Counted from the stretch's first letter, positions 1 through 11,068 are shown. The stretch: 26,417 nt of DNA from Pigoraptor vietnamica (GCA_943704525.1 CALSCQ010000343.1:1-26417); one strand, 5' to 3'. Made by a program: numbers and translations. Notes: generated from the sequence alone by a model not told the origin.

Positions 1-316
1 TCTTGTGGGTACCCGTTTTCTCCAAAAAAGCGGTTCTCCGCACGCATTGCGAGCGCGTCCGCATCGCCCGCCGCCGCCGCGACTTCCAGCCACCGACGGT
101 GCTGCTCGCGGTCACACGTGGTCCCCCAATGCAATACGCGTGGTAGATGGCAAGACGCCCTGCGGCGCGCGAGTTACCCGCCTCCGCAGCCTTTGTGAGT
201 AACGCGCGGGCCTCGGTGCGCCGCGCGCGGCACTCGGCGCTGTCTGTGGGTCCCTGGAGTGACCTTGCCGCCAAATCGCGCTCGATGGCGTCCACGGCAG
301 ACAGCACGTCGTCCAT
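1..316 (-). CDS. Sel1-like repeat protein, N-terminal part (runs off left edge, apparent frame break)
   Basis: Seen: an ATG at 316-314 (G at -3, G at +4) opens a frame reading MDDVLSAVDAIERDLAA, followed by a helix pair containing LLTKAAEAGN and RLAIYHAYCIGG. That is the pattern of a Sel1 repeat (A..LL.KAAE.GN..A...LA..Y). After a run of five G on the coding strand (plus-strand C 123-127), a good second repeat continues in another frame: REQHRRWLEVAAAAGDADAL, then RAENRFFGENGYPQ at the edge. The spacing between the two AA motifs, if joined, is about 36-37 residues, the usual Sel1 period, so both frames probably belong to one gene. A G5-versus-G6 homopolymer sequencing error is the simplest cause; a real frameshift in a decaying gene is the alternative. 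Sel1 repeats form alpha-alpha solenoids used as protein-binding scaffolds. The specific role is unknown. Intron status is unknown because the gene leaves the window. Confidence 0.55.
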   Translation of the reverse strand, partial: MDDVLSAVDAIERDLAARSLQGPTDSAECRARRTEARALLTKAAEAGNSRAAGRLAIYHAYCIGGPRVTASSTVGGWKSRRRRAMRTRSQCVRRTAFLEKTGTHK

Positions 317-428
317 TTCTTACGACGCTCGCGGATGCGCCGAAATCTGTGCTTGTCCGTGCCGCTTGTTGTGCAGTCCGGTGGTCACGTGCCAATTGCA
401 GTGGGCACCTTGTACGTCTGTCGAAGTC

Positions 429-434
429 TTTAAA
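429..434 (-). promoter_or_regulatory. TATA-like TTTAAA upstream of the Sel1-type gene
   Basis: The self-complementary hexamer TTTAAA lies about 115 bp upstream of the ATG at 316 in otherwise GC-rich DNA. The PiT gene has a TATAAA at a similar distance from its start. This is position-based inference only; no transcription start is visible. Confidence 0.25.
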
Positions 435-562
435 TGCGGGAGTGTGCCGTGTGCACGTATGAGTGTGTGCGTGTGCGTGGGTGTTTGTACACACGTGCCG
501 TGCCGTGGGTGAATGGTGTGCGTGTTCATGCGTGCGCGCGTGCCTGTTAGTGTGTGTGTCAG

Positions 563-901
<339 letters not shown>

Positions 902-1177
902 ACAAGCGCCGGCCCGTCGTTCCTCCTTACCGCGCCGTGTCGTGTCGTGCCGCGGTGTGCTGTGAATGATTTTGACTTGGATGCCTCCTCTAGGTGCGCA
1001 TTTGTACATGCGTAGGCTGTGCTGTCGGCGGTGGAATGTCATCAGTATAAACGGCGCAGTGTTTCTGTGTCAGCTGTGACACAGACATACCCGGCACCGG
1101 CACACTGCGGGCTCACACACACCATACTGACACCGCGTTACACGATAAAAAAATATGCATACACGTGTGCGCCCGGC

Positions 1178-1323
1178 CACACACACACTGACACACACTC
1201 ACACACACTCACACACCGCACACACACACCGCACGGCACACACACACATACACCGACACACCGACACACTACACACTCACATACACACACACGCACACCG
1301 GCACACACACACACACACACACA
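1178..1323. repeat. Imperfect (CA)n microsatellite
   Basis: CA dinucleotides run in mixed blocks with CTCA, CGCA, CGGCA and TACA variants, ending in a purer stretch at about 1303-1323. It sits close upstream of the 20-bp minisatellite, whose unit also contains CACACA. The sequence from 910 to 1177 and from 1324 to about 1524 holds nothing I recognise as coding. Confidence 0.9.
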
Positions 1324-1524
1324 GTGTCGAAGTCTGAGTGTTACTGAGTATCGGTGGTGCCGGCTGAAGTGACAGTGCCGCGTGTGGCGGACGCGCCCTC
1401 AGTTCGCTCTGGCTGCGTGCGGGCAGACGGACCCATTCGATCTTACGCTTTTGTGAGCCGCAGTATGTGCAAATTAACAGTGGTATCGAAGCTGTATTGA
1501 AATCTTATGGAAACAAACGCGCGA

Positions 1525-4500
1525 GCGTACAGCGACAGTGAAAAACAGCGCAGCGCGACACACGACCGTACAGCGCCAGTCATTAGAGTGCAGCACCACG
1601 CCACACACGAGCGCATAGCGCCACACACGAGCGCACAGCGCCACGCCACACATGAGTATTAGCCAACAGCTCCACACAGGAGCGAACAGTCCTACACACG
1701 ACCGTACAGAGCCACGCGAGCGTACAGCACCACATACGAGCGTACAGCGCCACGCACGATCGCGCAACGCGACACACGAGCGTCAGACAGCGTCACGCAC
1801 GAGCATACAGTACCAAACACAAGTGTGCAGGGCAGCACACGAGCTCATAGTGCCACACACGAGCATGCAGTGCCACACACGAGCGCACAGAGCCACAGAA
1901 TGAGCGCACAGCGCCACACACGAGCATGCAGTGCCTGCGGCGCCACGTACTAAACGCACAGCGCCTCATACGCGCGCACAGCGCCATGCACGCGCAGTGT
2001 CACGCACGAGCGCACAGAGCCACAGAATGAGCGCACAGCGCCACGTACTAACGCACAGCGACTCATACGCGCGCAGCGCCATGCACGCGCAGTGACACGC
2101 ACGAGCGCACAGCGCAACGCACGAACGCACACAACGCACTAGCGCACAGCGCCACACACGAATGTGAAAGTGCCCGACACGAGCGTGCAGTGTCATGCAC
2201 TAGCGCACAGCTCAGCACGGCCGCACAGCGTCACACAGGAGCTCACAATGCCACAGGCGCAGTGCCGGCACATACGACCATTCAGCGCCATTGACGAGGG
2301 CAAGAGACACACGTGAGCGCGTAGAGCCACCTACGAACGCACAGTGCCACCCACGAGCATGCAGTGGCACACACGAGCGCAAAGTGCCACAAATGAGCGT
2401 ACACGTACAGCACGCCGCACGAGGTACAGCGCCACGCAAGTCCGTACAATGCCACACACGAGCGCACACGCTACAAACAAAAGCGTACAATGCCATGCAC
2501 GAACGCAGTCCATGCACTAGCGCACAGCTCCACAGACGAGCGTGCCACAAACGCACAGCGCCACGAACGAACGCACAGCGCACACACGAGCGAACACCGC
2601 CACACACGAGCTCGTAGCGCCACGGACGAGGGCAAAGGGAGAGATAAACGCGAGCCGTGCAGCGCCACACACGAACGCACTAGCGCCACAGACGAGCTTA
2701 CAAAGCCGCACAGGAGCTCATTGCGCCACGCACGAGCGCACAGAGCCACTCGCGAGCGCACAACGCCACAGACGAGCGCACAGCGCCACGCACGAGCGCA
2801 CAGCGCCACGCACGAGCGCACAGCGCCACGCACGAGCGCACAGCGCAACGCAATAGCGCCGACGAACGCACAGCGCCATAGACGAGAGTGCAATGTCGCA
2901 CATAAGCGCACAGCGCCAGACACGAGCGCACGGGCGCCACGCGCGAATGCACAGTGCCCCCGAGCTCACAGCGATACACACGAGCATGCAGTGCAACTTG
3001 CAAGCGTTCCACGCCGCGCCGTATAGCATAACACACGAGCGTACAGCGCCACGCACGAACGCACACCACACACTGCAGCACGGCGCCACAACGTACAAAC
3101 GCACAGCGCAATACACGAGCGTACAGCACCACACACGAGCGCATAGTGCAGCATACGTGCGAGCATGCACTTCAGGCACTACCGCACAGCGCCAAACACG
3201 AGCGCACAGCGTCACACAGAGTTCACGCGCCAGACACAAGCGCACAGTGCCACGTACTAGCGCATGGCGCCATACACGTGCGCATACGAACGCAACGCAC
3301 CACAAACGAGTTCACAGCGCCACGCACGAGCGCACAGCACATGCACGAACACACAATTCCATGCACTAACGCACACCGCCAAACGCGAGGGCACAGTGCC
3401 ACGCACGATCGCACACGACGCGCTACAGGACCGCGCAACACGCGAGCGAACAGAGCCACTCACCAGCACACAACACCACACACGAGCGCACAGCACCGCG
3501 AACGAGCGCACAGACGAACACACCCCCGTCCAGCGCCACACACGCGCGCCCAGCCGACGAGCGCAGCGCAGCGCACGAGCGCACAGCGCAACATGCGAGC
3601 GCACAGCGCCGGCCACACACAAGTGTGCAGTGCAACGTCGAATGCACAAGACCACACGCGCGCGCACCGCGCCACACGAGCGTGCAGTGCCACACACGAG
3701 CGTACAGCGGCACATACGAGCGCAGCGGCATATACAGGCGCACAGCGCCAGGCACCAGCGCCAGGCACGAGCGCACAGCACCGCGCACGTGCGCATAAAG
3801 CCATGCACGAACGTGTGCACACGAACGTGCGGTGCCTTACACGAGCGCGCGCCACATGCGGGCGCATAGCGCCAGACAGGAGCGTGCAGTGCCACACAAG
3901 AACGCGCAAAGCATACACGAGCGCACAGCGCCACGCATGAGCGCACAGCGTCACGTAGAAGCGGGCAGTGCCACGCATGATCACACACGCGCGCACTGCG
4001 CCACGGACAAGCGCACAGCATCACACACGAGCGTGCAGCGCCACGGATGAACGCACAGCTTTGCACACGAGCGCACAGCGAAACACGCGAGCGCACAGCG
4101 CCACACACGAGCGTGCAGAGTCACACACGAGCGCGCAATGTGACGCATGAACCCTCAGTACAACACACGAGCGTGCTGTGCCACGCATGAACACACAATT
4201 TTGCACAGAAGCGCACAGTGCAACACACGAGCGCACAGCGCTACACAAGAGCTCACAGTGCCACAAACGACCGCACGCGCCACGCACGAGCGCACACGAG
4301 CGCACAGTGCCACGAATGAACGCACAGCGCCACGCGCGCACAGTCCACCACAAGAGCGCACGAGCGCACAGCGGCAGATACAAGCGCACAGCGCCACACA
4401 CGAGCGCACAGCGACACATACAAGCGCACAGGCACATATAAGCGCACAACGCCACACACGAGCGCACAACCCCACACACGAGCGCACAGCGCCACGCGCG

Positions 4501-5017
4501 CACAGTGCCACACAAGAGCGCATGACAGAGCCCCACATACAAGCGCACAGCAGCACATACAAGCGCACAGAGGCACATGCAAGCGCACGGCCCACACACG
4601 AGCGCACAGCGCCATACATGAGCACACAGCGGCACATACAAGCTCACAGCGCTTACACACGAGCACACAGCGGCACATACAAGCGCACAGAGGCACATGC
4701 AAGCGCACGGCCCACACACGAGCGCACAGCGCCATACATGAGCACACAGCGGCACATACAAGCTCACAGCGGCACACACAAGCGCACAGCTGCACATACA
4801 AGCGCACACACGAGCGCACAGCGCCACATACAAGCGCACAGCGGCCACAAGCGCACAGCGCCACACACGGGAGCACGCGCCACGCGCGCACAGTGCCACA
4901 CAAGAGCGCACAGCGCGCGCCACACACGAGCACACAGCGGCACATACACGCGCACAGCCCCACACACGCGCGCACAGCCCCACACACGAGCGCACAGCGG
5001 CGCATTCCGGAGCGCAC
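1525..5017. repeat. 3.5 kb array of a degenerate 20-bp minisatellite
   Basis: The consensus unit is close to CAGCGCCACGCACGAGCGCA (20 bp). Several consecutive exact copies occur around 2781-2845, and most other copies differ by a few substitutions, with occasional indels. Because 20 is not a multiple of 3, every strand reads all three phases of the unit over 60 bp. The unit has no stop on either strand, so long open frames of 150-330 codons occur on both strands, with 20-residue periodicity such as ARAHSATHERTAPRTSAQRH. They carry no independent coding evidence. The unit is not related to a telomeric TTAGGG-type motif and lacks the repeat/spacer structure of a CRISPR array. Confidence 0.95.
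4553..4771. repeat. 120-bp higher-order duplication within the minisatellite
   Basis: Positions 4553-4651 are identical over 99 bases to 4673-4771, an offset of exactly 120 bp (six 20-bp units). Neighbouring units differ from each other far more, so this block was copied as a unit recently. Confidence 0.9.
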
Positions 5018-6211
5018 ACGCGCAATAGTCGTGGAGGCTCGAAACGCGTGTGGTCACTTGAGTGGTAGACAGGATCTGTAGGTTACGGTTAACCTTACCC
5101 GCGACTGAAGTCGACACGCACTGTGTGTCCGCACGCACTGTGTGTCCGCGTCGTCCGTGTGTGTCGGCGGCGGCGTGCAAGGGCGCTTATAGCAATGCAG
5201 ACTGACCTGACGGCCACGGTAGTTCACGTCCCGAACTTGAACGGTCGGTGGTGCTGATCCGGCAGTAACTAACGGTTGCCTTTCAGATGGTACGAACCAA
5301 CTCTTAGTGTGAGCTGTCGATCAGACTTGATGCGGTGCATCCTCAGTCTACACGCAGGACGTCCCTATTAGCGCCCTTGAGGAAAATATCAAAATGGAAA
5401 GAGATATCGTACAATTTTTTGTAACAGTGAGTTGTACGGCTCCATGACCAATCTGTGTGAGTGTGATGACCCCGGCCGGATCGGATCTTACGTCAGGTAC
5501 CTCGTCCGACTCACTGTGGCAGACCCCGGGGGCCCCCTCGACTCCATAAGTTCACACCCGTCGGGCTGAGCAGTGCCTACTCGCGCAACATGTTTGGATC
5601 TTTTTGCGCCGGCCGTGCCGCTGTGTGCGTGTCCAGTCGCTCGGTGCGGACAGAGCCGATCGCGACAGTGGCCGTGGCCAGTTCGGCGGCCGTGGCTATC
5701 AACGTGGTACGAGCCAGTGTGGCCGTCGTGGCCGGACTGACGGACCGTTCAACGATTGCTGCACCTGCGCCAACTCGACGGAATCGGGCTCACCCTCGCC
5801 GCGGCGTGTGTAAGGTCGGTCCCGTGCCTTCTGCGACCGAGTGCCTTCAGTTCCCGCGAGGCCTTTCTGCGACCGGCGAGTGATTTCCCGCGATGTGTGC
5901 GCCTTTCCGCGACACGAGTGACTTACCACTACGTGGCCGGCGCCTTCTCGCGACGTGTTCCAGTCTGGACTGTGTACGCGGCATACAGAAGTGTCAAGAA
6001 CTGAGTGACATACTACGCCGGCCTGTGGCAACTCAGAATCCGGAAGGCCCGGCGGTGACTGAGATTGCAGTGTCAATGAAGCTGACTGCAGTTATAACGA
6101 GAGACGCTGATGCTATGCACGGCAGTGTTATTATTTTAGAAGCCAAACGGCGATTGGCTCGTGCTGGCCGGTACAACAGTCGAGAGCCTGATGGTCAGAT
6201 GCAGACTGCAT
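5018..6211. other. Intergenic region without a recognised gene
   Basis: This lies downstream of the PiT gene. Short open frames occur on both strands at about 5590-5883 and 5699-6076, but they have no recognisable domain, conflicting frames and ordinary local composition. At 5270-5287 there is an intron-3'-end look-alike on the plus strand (ACTAAC followed by a pyrimidine run and CAG), without a coding exon after it. An exact GGTTAACC palindrome lies near 5087. No gene is supported. Confidence 0.5.
5826..5961. repeat. Degenerate ~38-bp tandem repeat, about 3.5 copies
   Basis: Successive segments begin GCCTTCTGCGACCGAGTG (5826), GCCTTTCTGCGACCGGCGAG (5861), GCCTTTCCGCGACACGAGTG (5901) and CGCCTTCTCGCGACGTG (5941). 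The first two are followed by TTCCCGCGA. The copies are diverged and of unequal length. Confidence 0.6.
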
Positions 6212-9200
6212 TTACGGGCTGTACTGGGCGAAGGAGAAGATGCCTGCCGCGATGAGACCGGTGATCGGCAGGGTCAAGACCCAGCTGAGTACGATGCCAA
6301 CAACCAGCTTGAAGTCGACGTTCTTGTAGCCATCGATGATGCCGCAGCCCACCGTGCTGCCCACCTGCATGCGAATGCCGGCCGCGCACCCGAACCGATT
6401 GGAAAGATAACGTGACGGTCAGCGATGAAACAAATTCAGCGGTTACTCGGCAAATAAAGTGGATGGCCGGTACGAACTTGCAGATGCCTTGAATCTACCG
6501 GCTGCACGTGGCGAACAGGTGAAGACAGACCTGGCAATGGGTCGTGGACACGGGGAGGCCGAGGCGGCTCGCGAGGATCACGGCGGTAGCCGCGCCGATT
6601 TCGATGGAAAATCCCTGCCGGCCGAGTGAAGCACTGACAGTTTAGGACCAAATATACGACTCACATTCAGTCGGTAACCTCCCAATTGGAAGGTCAAGCA
6701 CGCCGAACACGAAAGGACAGCCGCACAGATGTTCATGGCCGTTCAAAAGTGCCTGACAGTCAAACGGACTTACCCGGACAGGGGTAATTTTGGTAACCTC
6801 GCCACCCAGACGGGCGATGATGCGATAGCCCCATACAAACAAGCCGATGACGATACCAATCCCGCCCATCGCAAGGATCCACAAGGGCACATCGCTCTTC
6901 GACGATGCTTTGCCCGTCTCGTAAATTGTGTAGACAGCCGCGAACGGACCGACGGCATTTGCGACCTGAAGAAGAAACAAAAGGCAAACGTTCGATCTTA
7001 TTCAGTGATCATGACCGCATCGACGGCTCAGTAGCAAACGAACTTAAAACAACACATACCGCGACGGAAAACGGCAGCGCACAAGAACAGTCGACATACT
7101 GACAGTAATATAACCTGAGCCAGATAGAACCACAATTAAACTCACGTCGTTGGCGCCGTGCGCGAATGAGTCGAAGCAGGCCGTCACCACCTGCAGCGCC
7201 GATACAACCTGTTCGGCAGCGGGGTCGTATGCGGTCGCATTCTCGTGGAGGCCGCTGAGCTTTTCCTCCGTCTCGGCAGCCTTCAAGTCGGCGATCTGGT
7301 TGTGGAGATGAATGATCCTCTTCGCGCGGGGCGTCTTACCCTTGTTCGGGTCGCGCTTCGTCCCCTTCATCGTGTCCACGCTCAGCCACGCCCAGACGTA
7401 CCGCCCGGCATACCGGATTTTGCCCGTCCAGCCCTCGCAGCCAGTGCTGTCCACCTGCAACTTGGCCGGCGCGTCGAATTCCTCTTCTGTCACGGACGAC
7501 GGGACATCCACCCCGCCAGCGATCGCCTCATCATGATACGCATGCGACGGAACAAAGGACGGCATGGGGAACGCGGACGAGTCCATGCGCTTTTCGGGCA
7601 GAGGCACGTCGCCGCCGTCTGTGAACGGCAACTTTTTCTGGCCCTCAACGTTGTCCTCGTGCCCGTCGACTCCGACCGTGACGACTTCCGGCTCCATGTT
7701 CGCGTCAACACTCGCGGCGGTGTCCCCCGCCAGTGGCGAGCCGTTGCCATTCACGTCGGTGGAGAGTGCCGCTGGGTCGCGAGGGGTCGGCGCTGGTTGG
7801 GTTGCGTGGAAGGCAGCAGCGCGGCGGCGGAAGTACGGCACTGCGAAGACGCGGACAAGTATGCCCGCAACAACGCCAAGGGCAACGGACACGCCGATCG
7901 CGGTCGATACCGGCGTGTTGTCGAGCTTAAGCGCCGGGGTACCCTTGTAAATGATGAAGAAGGCGTTGATGAAGATGGTTACGGCCGCGAGGAAAGGGAG
8001 GATGAAGATGATCTTGCCGACGGGATTGGAGCGCAGCATGACGCCACTGCGCAGACATTGACACGTGCGGAAGATTCAGTTAAATCAGTCACAGTAAAAG
8101 ATGAGAGGGCGGTGCCATGGAGGAAAAATGAATGTGCTGCCGGCGGAGTTTAGACTCCGCCAGGCAGTTGCAACCAACAGTCCGCAAGCCGTCGCCAAAA
8201 TAATGTGACTGATTAGTCCCATTCAACAGCCGAGTGTATGGCACTCACTATTTCAGGCACAGGTAGATCGCGATGGTCAACCCGGCCGAAATGCCGGGGC
8301 TGGTGGCCCATGAGATGAAGATGCGGTACACCTCCTCCCAATTGACCGCGGCCGAGCCCTTCGCAGCGAGGCCGACCCCGATGACCGCCCCCACTGCAGC
8401 GAGTGGCATTGCGCACGCAGTCAGAGGGAGAAGCCGAGTGATTCAGTTAGTACCTGATCTGATGCCGCGCCGACATGATCGGCGGATCAGTGTGACTAAC
8501 AACGGAAGCCTTTGTCCGGACGCCGGCTACAGTCACGGACAGTTAGTTCTCACCCGTGCTATGCGTCGTCGAGACGGGCGCCTTAAGCCAGGTCGCAATG
8601 ATGAGCCAAATTCCCGAGGCTATGTCCACGCACACCATCGCGAGCATGAGTACGTAGGGCTCGTTCTTGAATTCGTTCGTCGAAAGAATCTTGCCTCGGA
8701 TCTGCGCCGCGCAAGATAATATGTAGACGGTGACGCGAGTCAGTATCAGCAGGCACACAACAAGCACTGGCTGCACACCAGCGCCCTCGGCCACCGCCGC
8801 CAGTCCACAGAGACGGCTCGGCCTCAGTCTGCGCAAGCGAAACCTCTTGGCAACCGAGTACTCGTCTGCCCGGCATGCCCACCGTGTCTGTCACGTGGCT
8901 CCCCATCAGGAAAGCGCCGAAGAACTCCATGAAGGCGGCGATTACGCACGCCTTGCGCAGCGTCAGCGCCTTGGACCCGACCGACGTTGCAAACTGCGCG
9001 CCAGGGAATGCACTAAAATGTCAATTCGGGTTCTGACTGGCCCGTCCTCATCAGATGACAGCTGCCGATTGATAGCGGTTTGTCAGCTGATTGACGTTGC
9101 GGTCCTGAACTGCGCATGCATCCACTGAGGCCAGCAGCAATACAGCAAACAGCGCAGACCGCCCACAGTCGCACTCACATCTGCGTGATTCTGTGACTGT

Positions 9201-9299
9201 CTTCAGACTTACCGCATTCGCGACATCGTTGGCACCAATCCCGAAGGCGGTGATGAATGCGGCGAGTGCGCCGACCACAACGAGCCAGACGTAGTCCAT
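6212..9299 (-). CDS. PiT-family (SLC20/PHO-4) inorganic phosphate permease, complete, 8 exons
   Basis: Role (family): ion-coupled uptake of inorganic phosphate across a membrane. Exons on the minus strand are 9299-9213, 8993-8883, 8701-8554, 8393-8249, 8046-7146, 6965-6774, 6614-6531 and 6364-6212 (TAA). All introns are GT-AG, 159-219 bp, and phases agree throughout, giving 606 residues, typical for the family. Both signature halves are present. The first runs from IGANDVANA (22-29) through FATSVGSK to APVSTTHST. The second runs from FAHGAND/VANAVGPF (about 458-472) through GFSIEIGAA to LPVSTTHCQ (about 548-556). A roughly 200-residue hydrophilic acidic loop (about 237-438) separates them, as in eukaryotic PiTs. 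The start is the ATG at 9299 in strong context (AAG ATG G). A possible 3' splice site at about 9323 could belong to a 5'-UTR intron. Nothing is missing; the gene looks functional. The transported cation cannot be told from sequence. Confidence 0.96.
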
Positions 9300-9390
9300 C
9301 TTGATCTGGGATTCCGCGGGCACGACTGCAATGCAGTGTAATCAGTGTTCAGAAACGGTCGTTCTCAGTTGGTCAGGATCTCGGCCGGCC

Positions 9391-9396
9391 TTTATA
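9391..9396 (-). promoter_or_regulatory. TATA box candidate for the PiT gene
   Basis: The minus strand reads CTATAAAGG here, with TATAAA 92-97 bp upstream of the ATG at 9299. It is one of the few AT-rich patches in the upstream region. Confidence 0.45.
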
Positions 9397-9604
9397 GATT
9401 ACTCAACTGGCACAGCCGGACCGGCGGTCTGCGGCTCAGCAGCGATGCCGTGAGTACACTGTGAACATCGGCCTCGCGTGGGGCCGCGTGGAACGATATT
9501 TTCCATGCGCGGTCCGCGAATGAAGCGTTGCAGGTCGTGCGCGAGGTCCAACGGTGTTGTTTGAGTGGCTGGGACCCGCTCCGTCTCGCCCCATGCGGCG
9601 CTGT

Positions 9605-9668
9605 GATTGGCTCAGTGGCCCAATCCAGGACCCGATGGAACCTCTTATTCTTCAGTCCGGCCGGCCAA
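9605..9668. promoter_or_regulatory. Cluster of three CCAAT boxes upstream of PiT
   Basis: ATTGG at about 9606, CCAAT at about 9620 and CCAAT at about 9664 fall within 65 bp, roughly 310-370 bp upstream of the PiT start. CCAAT clusters bind NF-Y type factors in many eukaryotes. That assignment is by motif only. Confidence 0.35.
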
Positions 9669-9711
9669 TCAGATTCGCCCCCTGCCCCACGCACTCGTGA
9701 CGGCTTAAGCT

Positions 9712-9745
9712 ACTCAGTACTGAGTCCGCCGTTTTCCGGAAAACG
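9712..9745. promoter_or_regulatory. Two adjacent perfect palindromes
   Basis: ACTCAGTACTGAGT (9712-9725, 14 bp) and CGTTTTCCGGAAAACG (9730-9745, 16 bp) are each exact inverted repeats without a spacer, separated by 4 bp. They lie in the divergent region between PiT and the large repeat-protein gene. Such sites suit dimeric transcription factors; the factor is unknown. Confidence 0.45.
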
Positions 9746-10737
9746 TGTTCGGTCAGTGTGAACGTGTACGGCAGTGAGTGGCCGGCTGTCGCTGAGTGGT
9801 CAGGTACCCTATTGTACTCTGGTATTGTGTCAATCGCTGTTTCGGATGACAGCCGGACTGATGGCCAGGGTCGGGCCCGCAGCCGTCGCCTCCCGTCAGT
9901 ACGTGGCGGCCGGTGCCGGGGCTGGGTATCCTCGTACTGAGCAGAATTGCACGCCCCGGGTAAGCCGTGCTGCATGACTGCCAATTCTAATGCGGGCTTC
10001 GTCGGGGCACACGGGGCGTCCATCGGCTGCCGATACTGACGACAACGTGCACCGCAGCAATCGTGGGAATAAACCATAAACCGTTTTATTATTACTCAGC
10101 TAGATGACTCAACACCATGTCCCTGCGAGCGCAGCATCATACATTGTGACGCAGACAAACACGTGCGCCGCCATCACTGCGCATCGCAACGCGTACGGTT
10201 GCTTAGCGGGGACATTTCCTTGCCAAAGCCGACGTCAACATCTACACGCACACACACACACCGCTACACAAGCACCAAAAAGCTCACGCACAAACGCACG
10301 CGCACACGCCGGTGCACACGCGAGCACACGCACACAACACGCACACATACACCCTCTCCCCGCCACACCATTCGTTTTTGAAGAGGAGGTTAAGAAAGAG
10401 AGGCTCAGGTTACTTCGACGGGAAAAAGTGGAGCTGGTCGAAAGGATCACGCACGCTGCGGAGCGTGAGAGAGAGAGAGAGAGAGCGTGGTCGACACTAA
10501 GCACCCCGCGGACATCTCGTTTTTCGACGATGCCCACCTTGTTGTACATCTCCATCTCGTCCCACGGCGACCTCTTCGAGTGAAGTCGGTATGAAACTGC
10601 TTAACGCTCAGCGCCACGCTCAACACGCTCGTCTAGAATTCCGCCGAGACTAGGAAACACCTGTGAACACACTCGGAGTGCGAGAAGGGCGCACGCGCGC
10701 GCGTGTGTGTATATGCGTGCGCGTGACTACCTGCGCG
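9746..10737. other. Divergent intergenic region without a supported gene
   Basis: This holds a CA-rich patch at about 10243-10360 and a short GA tract at about 10467-10483. A plus-strand frame from 10104 encodes a charged helix-like stretch (EEEVKKERLRLLRREKVELV, about 10378-10440), but it runs through CA and GA repeats. The opposite strand at about 10510-10555 encodes MEMYNKVGIVEKRDV in a competing frame. Neither is recognisable as a known family. An AATAAA occurs on the plus strand near 10067. Confidence 0.4.
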
Positions 10738-10759
10738 CGCGCGTGTGTGTGTGTGGTGT

Positions 10760-10804
<45 letters not shown>

Positions 10805-10856
10805 GTGCGTGTGTGTCTGTGTGTGTGTGCGTGTGTGTGTATGTGTGTGTGTGGGC
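10738..10856. repeat. (GT)n microsatellite upstream of the large repeat gene
   Basis: A CG/GT alternating tract leads into (GT)n with CG, CT and TA interruptions. The whole stretch from about 10690 is alternating purine-pyrimidine. It keeps the downstream frame open as Val-Cys repeats, which should not be read as the N-terminus of the large protein. Confidence 0.95.
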
Positions 10857-10901
10857 GGGTGGCTGGTTGTGTGCTATGGACAGCGTGCCACATAAATTGG
10901 T

Positions 10902-10902
<1 letters not shown>

Positions 10903-10939
<37 letters not shown>
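10903..10939. repeat. (AG)n microsatellite
   Basis: About 18 pure AG copies lie just before the first ATGs of the large repeat-protein frame, probably in its 5' leader. Confidence 0.95.
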
Positions 10940-10942
<3 letters not shown>

Positions 10943-11068
10943 ATGTTTGGAGTGCTACCCCGGATGTCCGCATCGTCACCACTCAAAACGTTTTGGCGCG
11001 CGACCAGAATTTGCAAGTGGAACGCAGGGCACGGCAGTCGCAAATGCCCCCTCAACACACCTGTAGTC

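Noticed and set aside
1525-5017. CRISPR array
   Set aside because: No alternation of constant repeats with unique spacers; this is a contiguous degenerate tandem repeat in eukaryotic DNA.
1525-5025. Many long open frames on both strands (up to about 330 codons) resembling repeat proteins
   Set aside because: They follow directly from a stop-free 20-bp unit; strands and frames are equally open, with no domain, splice or start evidence.
5604-5813. Zinc-knuckle-like or Gly-Arg-rich peptide (GRGQFGGRGYQRG, CGRRGR)
   Set aside because: The Cys/His spacing of a zinc knuckle is absent, another frame is equally open, and no adjoining element domains are present.
7245-8153. 302-codon plus-strand frame opposite the PiT gene
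   Set aside because: It is the antisense shadow of the long PiT exon, crosses its splice sites and has no domain.
10745-11068. N-terminal extension of the large repeat protein
   Set aside because: The frame runs through GT and AG microsatellites. The stretch after them has weak ATG contexts and less codon bias than sequence after 11069.
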